A stretch of 64,000 nucleotides of DNA, taken from Phenylobacterium parvum (GTDB lineage: Bacteria; Pseudomonadota; Alphaproteobacteria; Caulobacterales; Caulobacteraceae). The first letter of the stretch is position 1; each line of letters opens with the position of its first letter. The stretch is taken from assembly GCF_003150835.1 (NCBI RefSeq), contig NZ_CP029479.1:1-64000 (forward strand), given 5' to 3'. Under the pieces are notes generated by a model, which worked only from the letters and a program-made list of their open reading frames with translations, did no database searches and had not been told where the DNA came from. The position numbers were made by a program, and so were the translations under genes. Shown here piece after piece: positions 39,946 to 49,211 of this stretch.

Positions 39946-41697
39946 CTATTCCGCCGCCAGGGCGACCGGGGCGTCCTGGGCGCCGCGCACCAGCCGCCCG
40001 GGCAGGGCGCCGGTGGGCTCGCCGTCGCGATAGGTGACCTGTCCGGCCACCAGGGTGGCGACATAGCCCCGGGCCCTCTGCAGGAGGCGGCGCCCGCCCG
40101 CCGGCAGGTCGTAGCCCACCGACGGCGGTTCCACCGCCAGCCGGTCGAAGTCGATGACGTTGAGGTCGGCGCGAAGGCCCGGCGCCACCAGCCCCCGGTC
40201 CAGCAGGCCCACCGTCTCGGCCGTGGCCCGGGTCTGCAGGCGGACCATGTGCTCCAGGGGCAGGCGCGGCCCCCGGGTCCGGTCCCGGGCCCAGAGGGTC
40301 AGGTTGGTGGTCGGGAAGCTGCCGTCGCAGATCATGCCCACATGGGCCCCGCCATCCGAAAGGCCGGCCACGCAGTCCGGGTGGCGCAGCATGTCGTAGG
40401 CCGGGTCCAGCCCGCCGTCGGCATAGTTGAGGAAGGGCAGGTAGAGCATGCCCCGCCCGTCGCGGCTCATCATGTGCTCCAGGGCGACCTGCTCAGGCGT
40501 CACGCCCCGGGCCCGGGCCAGGGCGGAAATCGAGTCCTGGCGGGTCGGCTCGTAGTCTGGCGTCTCGGCCATCAGGAACATGTTGTCCCAGTCCCGGGTC
40601 AGGCGCGAGGCGATGGCGGCGCTGCCAGGCGTCGCGGCGTCGTCCAGCAGGGCGGCCCGGAAGGCGGCCTCCGCCAGCCGCGCCAGCCTCTGCCCTAAGG
40701 GCAGGGTCGCCACGGATTTCCAGGCCTCGGTATGGCTGAAGGGATTGAGGGTCAGCTCGAAGCCCAGGAGGACGCCCACCCCCCGGCCGGCTACCTGTGC
40801 CCGCATGGGCAGGCCGTCGGCGGTGGCGGCGGACAGGGCGGCCAGCAGGTCGCGCCAGGCGTCGGGCGCCTTGGGGCCTTGCAGCAGGCTGAAGGACAGG
40901 GGCCGGCCCGAGGCCTCCACCAGCCGGCGCATGAGGCCGAACTCGGCGGCCGGGTCGGCGAAGTCGGAGACGAACTGCAGGACGCCGCGCCCGGCGGCCT
41001 TCAGCCCCAGGGCGATGCCCATCAGCTCGTCCTCGGCGGCGGTCAGGGTCGGCGTCGGCTGGCCGTCCGACGTGCGGTGGTTGAGGGTGCGCGAGGTGGA
41101 GAAGCCCAGGGCGCCGGCCTCCATGGCCCGCTTCGCCAGGGCCGACATGGCGGCGATGTCGGCGGGGCTGGCCGGCTCCCGGTTCGCGCCGCGCTCGCCC
41201 ATGACGAAGACCCGCAGGGCCGCGTGCGGCAGCTGGGCGCCGACGTCCAGGTCGTAGGCCCGGCCGGACAGGGACTGGAGATAGTCGGGATAGCTCTCCC
41301 AGTTCCAGGGCAGGCCCTCGGCGAGGACGGGATGGGGAATGTCCTCCACCCCCTCCATCAGCCGGATCAGCCGGTCGTGATCCTCGGGCCGGCAGGGGGC
41401 GAAGCCGACCCCGCAATTGCCCATGACGGCGGTGGTGACCCCGTGCCAGGCGGAGGGGGTGAGGTGGTGGTCCCAGGTGACCTGGCCGTCATAGTGGGTG
41501 TGGATGTCGACGAAGCCGGGGGTGACGATACTGCCCCGCGCGTCGATCTCCTCGGCGCCTGACCCGCTGACGGCGCCGACGGCGGCGATCCGCCCGTCCT
41601 TCACCGCCACGTCGGCCTCGAAGCCCGGCGCCCCGGAGCCGTCGATCACGGTCCCGCCGCGGATCACCAGGTCGTAGGCGCGTTCCCGTCCGGCCAT
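39946..41697 (-). CDS. Amidohydrolase family protein (D-aminoacylase-like)
   Basis: 583-aa zinc amidohydrolase. ATG 41697 follows GGAGG by 7 bases; the open frame continues upstream to 41850 without support. Signature: [33 protein letters not shown], then VDIHTHYDG with His66 and His68, Cys95 in MGNCGVGF, which corresponds to the bridging cysteine of N-acyl-D-amino-acid deacylases, SDGGAHVGM with the catalytic aspartate, and the C-terminal composite beta-sandwich ([14 protein letters not shown]). The family includes D-aminoacylases and dihydroorotase-like enzymes, so a D-aminoacyl substrate is likely but not proven. Intergenic spacing is short to the YbjQ gene, which is divergent. Confidence 0.86.
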   Translation of the reverse strand: MAGRERAYDLVIRGGTVIDGSGAPGFEADVAVKDGRIAAVGAVSGSGAEEIDARGSIVTPGFVDIHTHYDGQVTWDHHLTPSAWHGVTTAVMGNCGVGFAPCRPEDHDRLIRLMEGVEDIPHPVLAEGLPWNWESYPDYLQSLSGRAYDLDVGAQLPHAALRVFVMGERGANREPASPADIAAMSALAKRAMEAGALGFSTSRTLNHRTSDGQPTPTLTAAEDELMGIALGLKAAGRGVLQFVSDFADPAAEFGLMRRLVEASGRPLSFSLLQGPKAPDAWRDLLAALSAATADGLPMRAQVAGRGVGVLLGFELTLNPFSHTEAWKSVATLPLGQRLARLAEAAFRAALLDDAATPGSAAIASRLTRDWDNMFLMAETPDYEPTRQDSISALARARGVTPEQVALEHMMSRDGRGMLYLPFLNYADGGLDPAYDMLRHPDCVAGLSDGGAHVGMICDGSFPTTNLTLWARDRTRGPRLPLEHMVRLQTRATAETVGLLDRGLVAPGLRADLNVIDFDRLAVEPPSVGYDLPAGGRRLLQRARGYVATLVAGQVTYRDGEPTGALPGRLVRGAQDAPVALAAE

Positions 41698-41833
41698 GAC
41701 ATTCCCTCCGTCGCGGTCCCCGCCGCGTGGGGAGGATTCAGCGCCCATGCCGGGGCGCCGGTCAAGACACCCGGCGCCTTTCGCCGGAGACGCGCGGCCA
41801 CCATCTCTCCGCCGCAGACAGAAGGAACCCCTC

Positions 41834-42151
41834 ATGCAGACGTCGACCACCCCCTACATCGCCGGCCGGGAGATCGCCGAGACCCTCGGCGTGGTGACGG
41901 GCGAGGCCATCATCGGGGCCAACATTTTCCGCGACCTGCTGGCCGGACTGACCGACATCGTCGGCGGTCGCTCCCGCGCCTATGAATCCGCCATGCGGGA
42001 CGCCCGGGAGATCGCCCTGAAGGAGATGGCCGACGAGGCCCGTCGTAAGGGCGGCGACGCCGTGGTGGGCGTGGACCTGGACTACGAGACCCTGGGTTCC
42101 GGCAGCATGCTGATGGTGTCGGCCACCGGCACGGCGGTGCGACTGAGATAG
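41834..42151 (+). CDS. YbjQ family protein (UPF0145)
   Basis: 105-aa protein of the heavy-metal-binding-domain-like YbjQ family, which forms a pentameric ring in known structures; function unclear. Visible features: [32 protein letters not shown] and [16 protein letters not shown], both near-invariant in the family. ATG 41834 has AAGGAA 7 bases upstream. Length is typical. It lies between the amidohydrolase (divergent) and the cytosine methyltransferase gene (46-base gap, same strand). Confidence 0.93.
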   Translation: MQTSTTPYIAGREIAETLGVVTGEAIIGANIFRDLLAGLTDIVGGRSRAYESAMRDAREIALKEMADEARRKGGDAVVGVDLDYETLGSGSMLMVSATGTAVRLR

Positions 42152-42197
42152 GCCCGGGCCCGTCGCCACCGCCCCTTCCGGCGCCTATGCTGCGCCC

Positions 42198-43322
42198 ATG
42201 AGTCGCACCTTCCTGGAATTCTTCGCGGGCGGCGGCATGGCGCGGCTGGGGCTGGGGCCGGGATGGTCCTGCCTGTTCGCCAATGACTTCGACCCGGTGA
42301 AGGGGGCCGCCTACCGGGCCAACTTCCCGGACGCCGGGGCGCATTTTTCCGGCGCGGACGTCTGGAGCCTCTCGGCGGCGGACCTGCCGGGGCCGGCGGC
42401 CATGGCCTGGGCCTCCTCGCCCTGCCAGGACTTCAGCCTGGCCGGCGGCCGGGCGGGGCTGTCGGGCGGACGGTCCTCGGCCTTCTTCGGCTTCTGGCGG
42501 CTCATGGAGGCCCTGGACGAGGCCGGCCGGGCGCCGCCCCTGATCGTGGTGGAGAACGTTGTCGGCCTGCTCACCTCCCGGGGCGGGGCGGACTTCGCGG
42601 CCCTCTGCGCGGCCCTGACGGGGCGCGGCTACCGGGTGGGCGCCATCGAGGTGGACGCCGCGGCCTTCACGCCGCAGTCCCGCCCCCGCCTTTTCGTCAT
42701 CGCCTTCCGGGGCGCGCCGCCGCCGGACCTGTCCGCCGGCGGTCCCTTCGTGACCCCGGCGGTGGCCCGGGCCCGGGACCGGCTGGAGGGCGCGCCGCGG
42801 GCGGCCTGGACCGACTGGTCCACCCGCTCGCCGGCCGGGCGGAACACCCGCCTTGCGGACCTCCTGGAGCCGGACGGTCAGGTCGCCTGGAACCCGCCGG
42901 ACCTGACCCGCCGGCTGGTCGCCATGATGTCGCCGGTCCAGGCGGCCCGGCTGGAAGCCCTGAGAACGGCGGGGGGCCGGCACGTGGGCGCCTTCTTCCG
43001 CCGCACCCGGCGCGAGGACGGGCAAAGCGTCCAGAGGGCCGAGGCCCGGTTCGACGGCCTGGCGGGCTGCCTTCGCACGCCCCGGGGCGGCTCTTCCCGC
43101 CAGTCGGTCATCGTCGTCGAGGACGGCGCCGTCCGCACCCGCCTCCTGACCCCACGGGAGGCGGCCCGGCTGATGGGCCTGCCGGAAGGGTATGTCCTGC
43201 CCCGCGGCGTGTCGGCGGCCCTTCACGTGGCCGGCGACGGGGTGTGCGTCCCGGCCGTCCGCTGGCTGGCCGACGCCCTGCTGGAGCCCCTGCTGGACAG
43301 CCTGCCCGCGGCCAGGGTTTAG
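42198..43322 (+). CDS. DNA (cytosine-5)-methyltransferase
   Basis: 374-aa C5-cytosine methylase. Ordered motifs: I with FFAGGGM (8-14), IV with SSPCQDFS and catalytic Cys76, VI with VVENVVG (Glu119, Asn120), VIII QSRPRLFV, a target-recognition region about 200-300, and IX/X ending GDGVCVPAVRWLADALL. The N-terminus SRTFLEFFAGGG is that of the Dcm family. No restriction endonuclease is encoded nearby; a Vsr-type endonuclease lies 1.1 kb downstream on the same strand, which suggests an orphan methylase with mismatch-repair support. The target site cannot be read from the sequence. Confidence 0.93.
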   Translation: MSRTFLEFFAGGGMARLGLGPGWSCLFANDFDPVKGAAYRANFPDAGAHFSGADVWSLSAADLPGPAAMAWASSPCQDFSLAGGRAGLSGGRSSAFFGFWRLMEALDEAGRAPPLIVVENVVGLLTSRGGADFAALCAALTGRGYRVGAIEVDAAAFTPQSRPRLFVIAFRGAPPPDLSAGGPFVTPAVARARDRLEGAPRAAWTDWSTRSPAGRNTRLADLLEPDGQVAWNPPDLTRRLVAMMSPVQAARLEALRTAGGRHVGAFFRRTRREDGQSVQRAEARFDGLAGCLRTPRGGSSRQSVIVVEDGAVRTRLLTPREAARLMGLPEGYVLPRGVSAALHVAGDGVCVPAVRWLADALLEPLLDSLPAARV

Positions 43323-43411
43323 ATTTCCTGAGCCGCCGGCGCGACAACCTGCCTTCCCAAAGCCGCCCGGGCGCCTAAGGTCGCTCACTTCAACCCTCCG
43401 GAGACTTCGCC

Positions 43412-44392
43412 ATGGCTGGATCCGACTACGATGCCGCCCGCTACCGCCGCGTGGGCCGCGGCAAGGTCTATGAGTCCATCGTCGACACCATCGGCGACAC
43501 CCCCCTCGTGGCCCTGCCCAACCTGACCCGGGCCCTGAAGCCCAAGGGGCGGGTCCTGGCCAAGCTGGAGTTCTTCAACCCCACCGCCTCGGTGAAGGAC
43601 CGCATCGGGGTCTCGATGATCGAGAGCCTCGAGGCCCAGGGCCTGATCCAGCCGGGCGCAACCCTGATCGAGCCGACCAGCGGCAACACCGGCATCGCCC
43701 TGGCCTTCGTGGCCGCCTCCAAGGGCTACAAGCTGATCCTCTGCATGCCGGAAAGCATGTCCATCGAGCGCCGCAAGATGCTGGTCCTGCTGGGCGCCCA
43801 GCTGGAGCTGACCCCGGCCGAACGCGGCATGGCCGGCGCCGTGGCGCGGGCCAAGGAGCTGGTGGAGGCCACCCCCGGCGCCGTCATGCCCCAGCAGTTC
43901 GACACCCCCGCCAACCCCCTGATCCACAGGGTCTCGACCGCCGAGGAGATCTGGAACGACACGGACGGGGCGGTGGACGCCGTCGTCTCGGGCGTCGGCA
44001 CGGGCGGCACCATCACCGGCGTCGGCCAGGTGCTGAAGGCCCGCAAGCCGGGCCTGAAGATGGTGGCCGTGGAGCCTGCGGCCTCGCCGGTCCTTTCCGG
44101 CGGAACCCCCGCGCCACACAAGATCCAGGGCATCGGCGCGGGCTTCGTGCCCTCCATCCTCGACCGCGGGGTGATCGACGAAATCATCCAGGTCTCCAAC
44201 GAGGACAGCTTCGCCATGGCCCGGCGCGTGGCGCGGGAGGAGGGGATCCCCGTGGGCATCTCCTCCGGCGCGGCCCTCACCGCGGCCTTCAACCTGGCGG
44301 ACCGCGCCGACTACGCCGGCAAGACCATCGTCGCCATCATTCCCTCCTTCGCCGAGCGCTACCTCTCGACGGCCCTGTTCGACGGCCTCTGA
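43412..44392 (+). CDS. cysK: Cysteine synthase A (O-acetylserine sulfhydrylase)
   Basis: PLP enzyme that makes cysteine from O-acetylserine and sulfide. The 326-aa protein shows NPTASVKDR with the PLP-binding Lys62, the substrate loop [12 protein letters not shown], the GTGGTITG phosphate-binding loop and the C-terminal [11 protein letters not shown]. The family often starts near residue 18 ([17 protein letters not shown]); the first residues ([16 protein letters not shown]) are a short extension. It sits between the methylase and vsr, on the same strand, 89 and 4 bases from them. Confidence 0.96.
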   Translation: MAGSDYDAARYRRVGRGKVYESIVDTIGDTPLVALPNLTRALKPKGRVLAKLEFFNPTASVKDRIGVSMIESLEAQGLIQPGATLIEPTSGNTGIALAFVAASKGYKLILCMPESMSIERRKMLVLLGAQLELTPAERGMAGAVARAKELVEATPGAVMPQQFDTPANPLIHRVSTAEEIWNDTDGAVDAVVSGVGTGGTITGVGQVLKARKPGLKMVAVEPAASPVLSGGTPAPHKIQGIGAGFVPSILDRGVIDEIIQVSNEDSFAMARRVAREEGIPVGISSGAALTAAFNLADRADYAGKTIVAIIPSFAERYLSTALFDGL

Positions 44393-44396
44393 GGGC

Positions 44397-44828
44397 GTGC
44401 CCGACGTTTTTGACCCGCCGACCCGCTCTGCGGTCATGCGGCGGGTCAAGGCGCGCGGCACCGGGCCCGAGCTGAAGGTTCGCCGCCTGCTGACCCGGCT
44501 GGGCGCGCGATACCGCCTTCACCGGGCTGACCTGCCGGGCCGCCCCGACATCGTCCTGCCCGGGCGGCGGCTGGCGGTCTTCGTCCACGGCTGCTTCTGG
44601 CACGGCCATGACTGCGCGCGCGGGGCGCGGGTCCCGGAGGCGCGGCGGGAATACTGGACGGCCAAGGTCGCCGGCAACCGGGCGCGGGACGCGCGCAACC
44701 TCTCCGCGCTCGCCGAGGCTGGCTGGCGGGTGGAGACGATCTGGGAGTGCGAGCTGAAGGCCCGCGACCTGCCGGCGCTGGAGGACAGGCTCAGCCGGCT
44801 CCTTGCGGAGACGGCGCCTCGATCCTGA
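44397..44828 (+). CDS. vsr: Very short patch repair endonuclease Vsr
   Basis: Vsr nicks at T:G mismatches formed by deamination of 5-methylcytosine and starts repair. The 143-aa protein begins at GTG 44397 (VPDVFDPPTRSAVMRRVKARGT). Catalytic features align with E. coli Vsr numbering: Asp51 in GRPDIVLP, and HGCFWHGHDC with His64, Cys66, His69, His71 and Cys73 for metal binding and catalysis; the residue at position 63 is Val, as in many homologues. It starts 4 bases after cysK and overlaps the convergent OsmC gene by 38 bases. With the methylase gene 1 kb upstream it forms a plausible methylation/repair set. Confidence 0.93.
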   Translation: MPDVFDPPTRSAVMRRVKARGTGPELKVRRLLTRLGARYRLHRADLPGRPDIVLPGRRLAVFVHGCFWHGHDCARGARVPEARREYWTAKVAGNRARDARNLSALAEAGWRVETIWECELKARDLPALEDRLSRLLAETAPRS

Positions 44829-45267
44829 CCTCGCACCTCACCGAGTTGGCGATGAAGCACTCGGCGTGGCTGGCCTCGTGCAGGGCCTCCAGGGCGGCGG
44901 GGTCCGGGGCCGCGCCGACCCAGGAGATGTCGGGCCGCAGGACCACCTCGACCAGGCCCTTCCGGCCCGGGGCGACCTCGCCCATCCGGCCGCGGGCGGC
45001 GTCGGCGTAGCGGTCGATGAAGAAGCCGGCCCGCCGCGCCTTGTCCAGGAAGGTCAGCATGTGACAGCTGGAAAGGGCCGCCACCAGCATCTCCTCGGGA
45101 TCGATCCCGGCGGGGTCGGCCCAGCGGCCCACCACTGAAGGAGCGGCGGAGGCAAGGATCTCGGCGCCGCCGTCGAAGGTGATCCTGTGGGCCCGGCTGT
45201 AGCGCCCCCTGGGGAAGTCGGCGTCGGGCTGGACGGTCCAGGTGACGAAGGCGTCGTGGTCGGACAC
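44791..45267 (-). CDS. OsmC family peroxiredoxin-like protein
   Basis: 158-aa OsmC/Ohr-fold protein, a Cys-based peroxidase in known members. The two redox cysteines are visible: AALSSCHMLTFL with Cys68 and HAECFIANSVRCEV with Cys136, in the usual family spacing. The N-terminus carries GGAEILASAAPSVVGR. It lacks an Ohr-type regulator next to it. It overlaps vsr at the 3' end by 38 bases and starts 16 bases downstream of the acyl-CoA dehydrogenase stop, so it may be co-transcribed with it. Confidence 0.92.
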   Translation of the reverse strand: MSDHDAFVTWTVQPDADFPRGRYSRAHRITFDGGAEILASAAPSVVGRWADPAGIDPEEMLVAALSSCHMLTFLDKARRAGFFIDRYADAARGRMGEVAPGRKGLVEVVLRPDISWVGAAPDPAALEALHEASHAECFIANSVRCEVRIEAPSPQGAG

Positions 45268-45283
45268 GGGCGGCGGCTCCGGT

Positions 45284-47071
45284 TCAGAAGGCCTCGGCGG
45301 GAAGGGCCATGACGGTCTCGGCCCCGGACTTCAGCCGGGCCAGGTGCACGCCGGCCTCCGGCAGGATCCGCGCAAGGAAGAAGCGGCCGACGGCCAGCTT
45401 GGAGGTCCAGAAGGGGTCGGCGTCGCCGGCGGCGATCTTCGCCTGGGCGACCAGGGCCATCCGCGCCCACATCCAGGCGAGGGCCGTCAGGCCCACCAGG
45501 TGCAGGAAGTCGTGGGAGCCGGCCGCGGCGTTGTCGGGATTGGACAGGCCGTTCTGCATGAGCCAGCCGACACCGTCCTGGAGCTGGGCCCGGGCGCCGT
45601 CGAGGCCGTCGAGGAAGGGGTCGGTGGCCGCATCGCCCCGGGCTCCGGCCGAGAAGGCTTCCAGCTCGGCCAGCCAGGTCAGCATGGCCCGGCCGCCCTG
45701 GGCGGGCAGCTTGCGGCCGACGAGGTCCAGGGCCTGGACCCCGTTGGTCCCCTCGTAGATCAGGGCGATGCGCACGTCGCGCATGTACTGGCTGGCGGGG
45801 AAGTGCTCTGTGAAGCCGGAGCCGCCGTGCACCTGCAGGGCGTCGGAGCAGACCTTCAGCCCACGGTCGGTCAGGTAGGCCTTCACCACCGGCGTCATCA
45901 GGGCGGCGTAGTCGGAGGCCTTCTGGCGCACAGCTTCGTCGGGGTGGAGGTGGGACAGGTCCCCCTGCAAGGCGGCCCAGAAAAGGAAGGCCCTCCCGCC
46001 CTCGACCAGGGCCTTGCCCTCCATCAGCTGGCGGCGGACATCGGGGTGGACGATGATGGGGTCGGCGGGGCCGTCGGGGTTCTTCGGGCCGGTCAGGGCC
46101 CGGCCCTGGAGCCGGTCGCGGGCGAAGTCCGAGGCCGCCTGCAGGGCCGCCTCGGCCTGGGCGATCCCCTGGAGGCCGACGCCGATCCGGGCCTCGTTCA
46201 TCATCACGAACATGAGGGCCAGGCCCCGGTTCTCCTCGCCGACGAGCCAGCCCACGGCCTCTTCGTGCCGCATGACGCAGGTAGCCGAGCCGTGGATGCC
46301 CATCTTCTCCTCGAGGCCGTCGCACCAGACGCCGTTGCGGGCGCCGGGCTTGCCGTCGGCGTCGGGGATGAACTTGGGCACGATGAAGAGGGAGATGCCG
46401 CGCACGCCCTCGGGCGCGCCCTCCACCCGGGCGAGGACCAGGTGGACGATATTGTCCGCCATGTCGTGCTCGCCGCCGGAGATCCAGATCTTGGTCCCGG
46501 AGATGCGATAGGTCCCGTCGCCCTGGGGCGTGGCGCGGGTGCGCAGGAGGCCCAGGTCCGTGCCGCAGTGCGGCTCGGTCAGGTTCATGGTCCCGCACCA
46601 CTCTCCCGAGGCCAGCTTGGGCAGGTAGAGGGCCTTCTGGGCGTCTGAGCCCCCGTTCAGGATGGCCGAATAGGCGCCGTGGGTCAGGCCCGGGTACATG
46701 GAAAAGGCCATGTTCGCCGAGGAGCTCATCTCGGAGAAGGACAGGTTGATCACGTGCGGCAGGCCCTGGCCGCCAAAGGCGGTGTCGGCCCCGATGGCCG
46801 CCCAGCCGCCCTCGACCAACTGCCTGTAGGCGTCTGCGAAGCCCTTCGGGGTGCGGACCGAATGGTCCGGCGACCAGGTGCAGCCCTCCTTGTCGCCCAC
46901 GGCGTTCAGGGGGGCCAGGACCCCGGAGGTGAACCGGCCGGCCTCGTCCAGGATCTGGGCGACGACGTCTGGCCCGGCCTCGGAGAAGCCCGGCAGATCG
47001 GCATGTTCGCCGATCCCCAGCAGGTCATTGAGGAGAAAGGCGTGCTCGCGGACCGGTGGGCGGTAGGGCAT
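45284..47071 (-). CDS. Acyl-CoA dehydrogenase (long ~600-aa type)
   Basis: 595-aa FAD-dependent acyl-CoA dehydrogenase of the ~600-aa group that includes the methylmercaptopropionyl-CoA dehydrogenase DmdC and long-chain enzymes. The N-terminus starts MPYRPPVREHAFLLNDLL; the mid-part carries SGEWCGTMNLTEPHCGTDLG and KIWISGGEHDMADN for FAD contacts; the C-terminal helical domain has LQVHGGSGFTEHFPASQYMRDVRIALIYEGTNGVQALDL with the catalytic glutamate (YEGT). It follows a MerR regulator by 38 bases, so regulation by that protein is likely. The substrate cannot be assigned. Confidence 0.92.
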   Translation of the reverse strand: MPYRPPVREHAFLLNDLLGIGEHADLPGFSEAGPDVVAQILDEAGRFTSGVLAPLNAVGDKEGCTWSPDHSVRTPKGFADAYRQLVEGGWAAIGADTAFGGQGLPHVINLSFSEMSSSANMAFSMYPGLTHGAYSAILNGGSDAQKALYLPKLASGEWCGTMNLTEPHCGTDLGLLRTRATPQGDGTYRISGTKIWISGGEHDMADNIVHLVLARVEGAPEGVRGISLFIVPKFIPDADGKPGARNGVWCDGLEEKMGIHGSATCVMRHEEAVGWLVGEENRGLALMFVMMNEARIGVGLQGIAQAEAALQAASDFARDRLQGRALTGPKNPDGPADPIIVHPDVRRQLMEGKALVEGGRAFLFWAALQGDLSHLHPDEAVRQKASDYAALMTPVVKAYLTDRGLKVCSDALQVHGGSGFTEHFPASQYMRDVRIALIYEGTNGVQALDLVGRKLPAQGGRAMLTWLAELEAFSAGARGDAATDPFLDGLDGARAQLQDGVGWLMQNGLSNPDNAAAGSHDFLHLVGLTALAWMWARMALVAQAKIAAGDADPFWTSKLAVGRFFLARILPEAGVHLARLKSGAETVMALPAEAF

Positions 47072-47109
47072 GGGGAACTCCGGGGAGACTGGGGCGTCGG
47101 GGACGGCTG

Positions 47110-47583
47110 TCAGCCGGCGCGGCGCATCTCGCCGGGCCGCGGACGCCGCGGGCGGATCGCCTCGACAGGCTGCTCCAGAAGGTCCGGACGGGTCTGCTTC
47201 AGCTGGGACTCCAGCCGCGCGCAGGCCTCCTGCAGGACGTCGACGGCCATGTCGATATCCCGGCGCTGGGATTCCAGGGCGCGGATACGTTCGCGGAACT
47301 TGGCCAGGGAGATGGCGTTCTGGGTGGCGCAGCCGTCGCCCAGTTCATAGAGGTCGAGGATCTCGCCGATCTCGGAGAGCGCCAGGCCGACGCGCTTGCC
47401 GCGGAGGATCAACTGGAGGCGGGCGCGGTCCTTGTAGGAATAGACCCGGTTCATGCCGTCGCGCTCAGGGAAGATCAGTCCCTTGTCCTCGTAGAAGCGC
47501 AGGGCGCGCGGCGTGCAGCCGAACTCCTGGCAGAGCTGGCGAATGGTGAAGGTGCGGGCGGGGCGACGCAGTTCCGTAGGCAT
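47110..47583 (-). CDS. MerR family regulator (LiuR-like)
   Basis: 157-aa MerR-type activator/repressor. Residues 10-80 form the winged HTH (FTIRQLCQEFGCTPRALRFYEDKGLIFPERDG, then RARLQLILRGKRVGLALSEIGEIL) followed by an effector/coiled-coil region (NAISLAKFRERIRALESQRRDIDMAV). No metal-binding cysteine pattern is present, so it is not a metal sensor type. The group resembles LiuR and relatives that control branched-chain or fatty acyl-CoA degradation, and the acyl-CoA dehydrogenase gene follows at once. A palindromic box (47634-47649) lies 51 bases upstream of the start, so autoregulation is likely. Confidence 0.88.
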   Translation of the reverse strand: MPTELRRPARTFTIRQLCQEFGCTPRALRFYEDKGLIFPERDGMNRVYSYKDRARLQLILRGKRVGLALSEIGEILDLYELGDGCATQNAISLAKFRERIRALESQRRDIDMAVDVLQEACARLESQLKQTRPDLLEQPVEAIRPRRPRPGEMRRAG

Positions 47584-47633
47584 GTCCGGTGGCTCCCTCT
47601 CAGACGGAATGGGTGACGCGCACGTAAGAAGAC

Positions 47634-47649
47634 CTTACGCGAACGTCAA
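47634..47649. promoter_or_regulatory. Candidate MerR/LiuR operator
   Basis: The 16-bp box reads TTGACGTTCGCGTAAG on the minus strand. It has the symmetric core TTnACG-N4-CGTnAg, matching the general LiuR-type pattern as I remember it. A second inverted repeat CGTAAG/CTTACG (47623-47628 and 47634-47639) overlaps it, separated by 5 bases. The location 51 bases upstream of the merR start fits a regulated promoter. Confidence 0.5.
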
Positions 47650-47657
47650 GGGGCCCC

Positions 47658-49154
47658 TCAGGCGTCCGGGCGCGCCCGGCGGGGGCCTCTGGCGCCCGCC
47701 GCAGGGAGCTGGATCTCGAAGACCGTCCCGGCGGGACCTGTAGCGGTGAGGCTCAGTTCCCCGCCATGCCCCAGGACAAGCTCGTGGGCTATGGCAAGGC
47801 CCAGGCCCGCCCCGTCCGGCCGGCCAGAGCCGGCGAAGGGCTGGAAGAGGCGATCCCGCGCCCGGTCGGAAAGCCCCGGCCCATTGTCGGCCAGGGTGAT
47901 GATGTCGGTCTCGCCCTCGCGGCGCCAGCCGGCCCGCACCACGCCTGAGCGGGGCGGGGTGACCGCCTCGATGGCCTCGCGGGCGTTGCGCATCAGGTTG
48001 ACCAGGATCCGGTGCAGCTGGTCGGGATCGGCCTGGACCTGCACCTCCGGCCCGACCTCGCAGACGAAGAGCACCCCCTCCGGCCGGTCTGACAGCCGGC
48101 CTTCCTCGGCCGCGTCGTCCAGGGCCTGGGCAAGGGCCAGGGAGACAGGAGACGGCGGCGCCTCCTGGGTCTTGCCATAGGCCAGGACGTCGCTGGCCAG
48201 GCGCACGGCCCGGTCTAGGGCCCGCTCGAGACGCGGCAGGGCCTGGGCCACCCGGGGGTCCGGCACCGAGGCCATGCGCTCCGAGGCCATCTGGGCGCTG
48301 GTCAGCATGTTGCGCAGGTCGTGGTTGATCTTGGCCACCGCCTCGCCGAGGGCGGCCAACCGGGCCCGGGAAGCGAGGGCGGTGCGAAGGTCCGCCTGCA
48401 TCCGGTCGAGCTCGGCCTCCGCCCGGCCGACTTCGTCCCGGCGTCCCGAGGGCTCGAGGTGGGCGGCGGGATCGTCGGGGTCGGCCCGGAACCGCTCCAT
48501 GGCCCGGGTGATCCTCTGCATGGGCCGGACGAGGAAGAAGTTCAGCGACAGGAAGACCAGGGCCCCCGCCAGACCGGCGACGAACAGGGTGGTGAAGACC
48601 AGCTGCCAGAGATAGGCCTTGAGCTCGCCCTTCAGGGGGGCGTGGGGCGCCACCACCTCGATGAACTCGGCCTCCTCGCGGAAGCGCGGTTCGGCGATCA
48701 CCCGGACGGCCCGGTCGTCCCCGGCGCTGAGCGTCTGGAACGGAGCTATGAGCCAGGAGCTGACCGCCTGCTGGCGCAGGTCGACGAAGTAGGGCGCCTC
48801 GTCCCGGCGCGGCCCCTGCAGGACCAGGCGGCGAAGGCCCTTTGACTGGATGGCCACGGTCTCCACCCCGGCGCCGGCGAGGAGCTGGGCGGAAAGCTTC
48901 TCTGTGACGACCCGGTCGGGCGCCACCTCGGTGGCCAGGGAGGCCAGCTCGGCGGCCCGCACGCGGTCCAGCAGCCAGTTGCGTTCGAAGGCCGCAAGGG
49001 CCGGCGGCAGGATGAAGGCGCCGGCCAGGGCGACGAAGAGGGCGGTCAGCACCAGAAGGCGCGCAGACAGGCCGCCCGGCCAGAACAGTCTCCGGCCGGT
49101 TCGACCCCATCCGGCCTTTCCGGCGGCGGGTTCTGGCGCCTGGACTTCGGCCAT
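47658..49154 (-). CDS. Membrane sensor histidine kinase
   Basis: 498-aa sensor kinase. TM1 at about 32-53 and TM2 at about 184-208 flank a periplasmic sensor loop of roughly 130 residues with no recognised fold. HAMP region about 210-260, DHp with AVAKINHDLRNMLTSA (His278), then the ATP-binding domain with the N-box (ILVNLMRNAREAIE), DNGPGLS and GAGLGLAI. No response regulator is next to it, so it is an orphan kinase in this window. It lies upstream of the MerR gene on the same strand; the intervening 74 bases hold the MerR box. Signal unknown. Confidence 0.9.
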   Translation of the reverse strand: MAEVQAPEPAAGKAGWGRTGRRLFWPGGLSARLLVLTALFVALAGAFILPPALAAFERNWLLDRVRAAELASLATEVAPDRVVTEKLSAQLLAGAGVETVAIQSKGLRRLVLQGPRRDEAPYFVDLRQQAVSSWLIAPFQTLSAGDDRAVRVIAEPRFREEAEFIEVVAPHAPLKGELKAYLWQLVFTTLFVAGLAGALVFLSLNFFLVRPMQRITRAMERFRADPDDPAAHLEPSGRRDEVGRAEAELDRMQADLRTALASRARLAALGEAVAKINHDLRNMLTSAQMASERMASVPDPRVAQALPRLERALDRAVRLASDVLAYGKTQEAPPSPVSLALAQALDDAAEEGRLSDRPEGVLFVCEVGPEVQVQADPDQLHRILVNLMRNAREAIEAVTPPRSGVVRAGWRREGETDIITLADNGPGLSDRARDRLFQPFAGSGRPDGAGLGLAIAHELVLGHGGELSLTATGPAGTVFEIQLPAAGARGPRRARPDA

Positions 49155-49211
49155 GGCTCTCCAGTAGGCGAAAGCCGGCCTGCGGGCAACGCGCGGGGCC
49201 GGATCGGCGTC

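Noticed and set aside
42198..44828. Complete restriction-modification system
   Set aside because: Methylase and Vsr are present, but no restriction endonuclease or DNA-specificity gene lies nearby; the intervening gene is a clear cysteine synthase.
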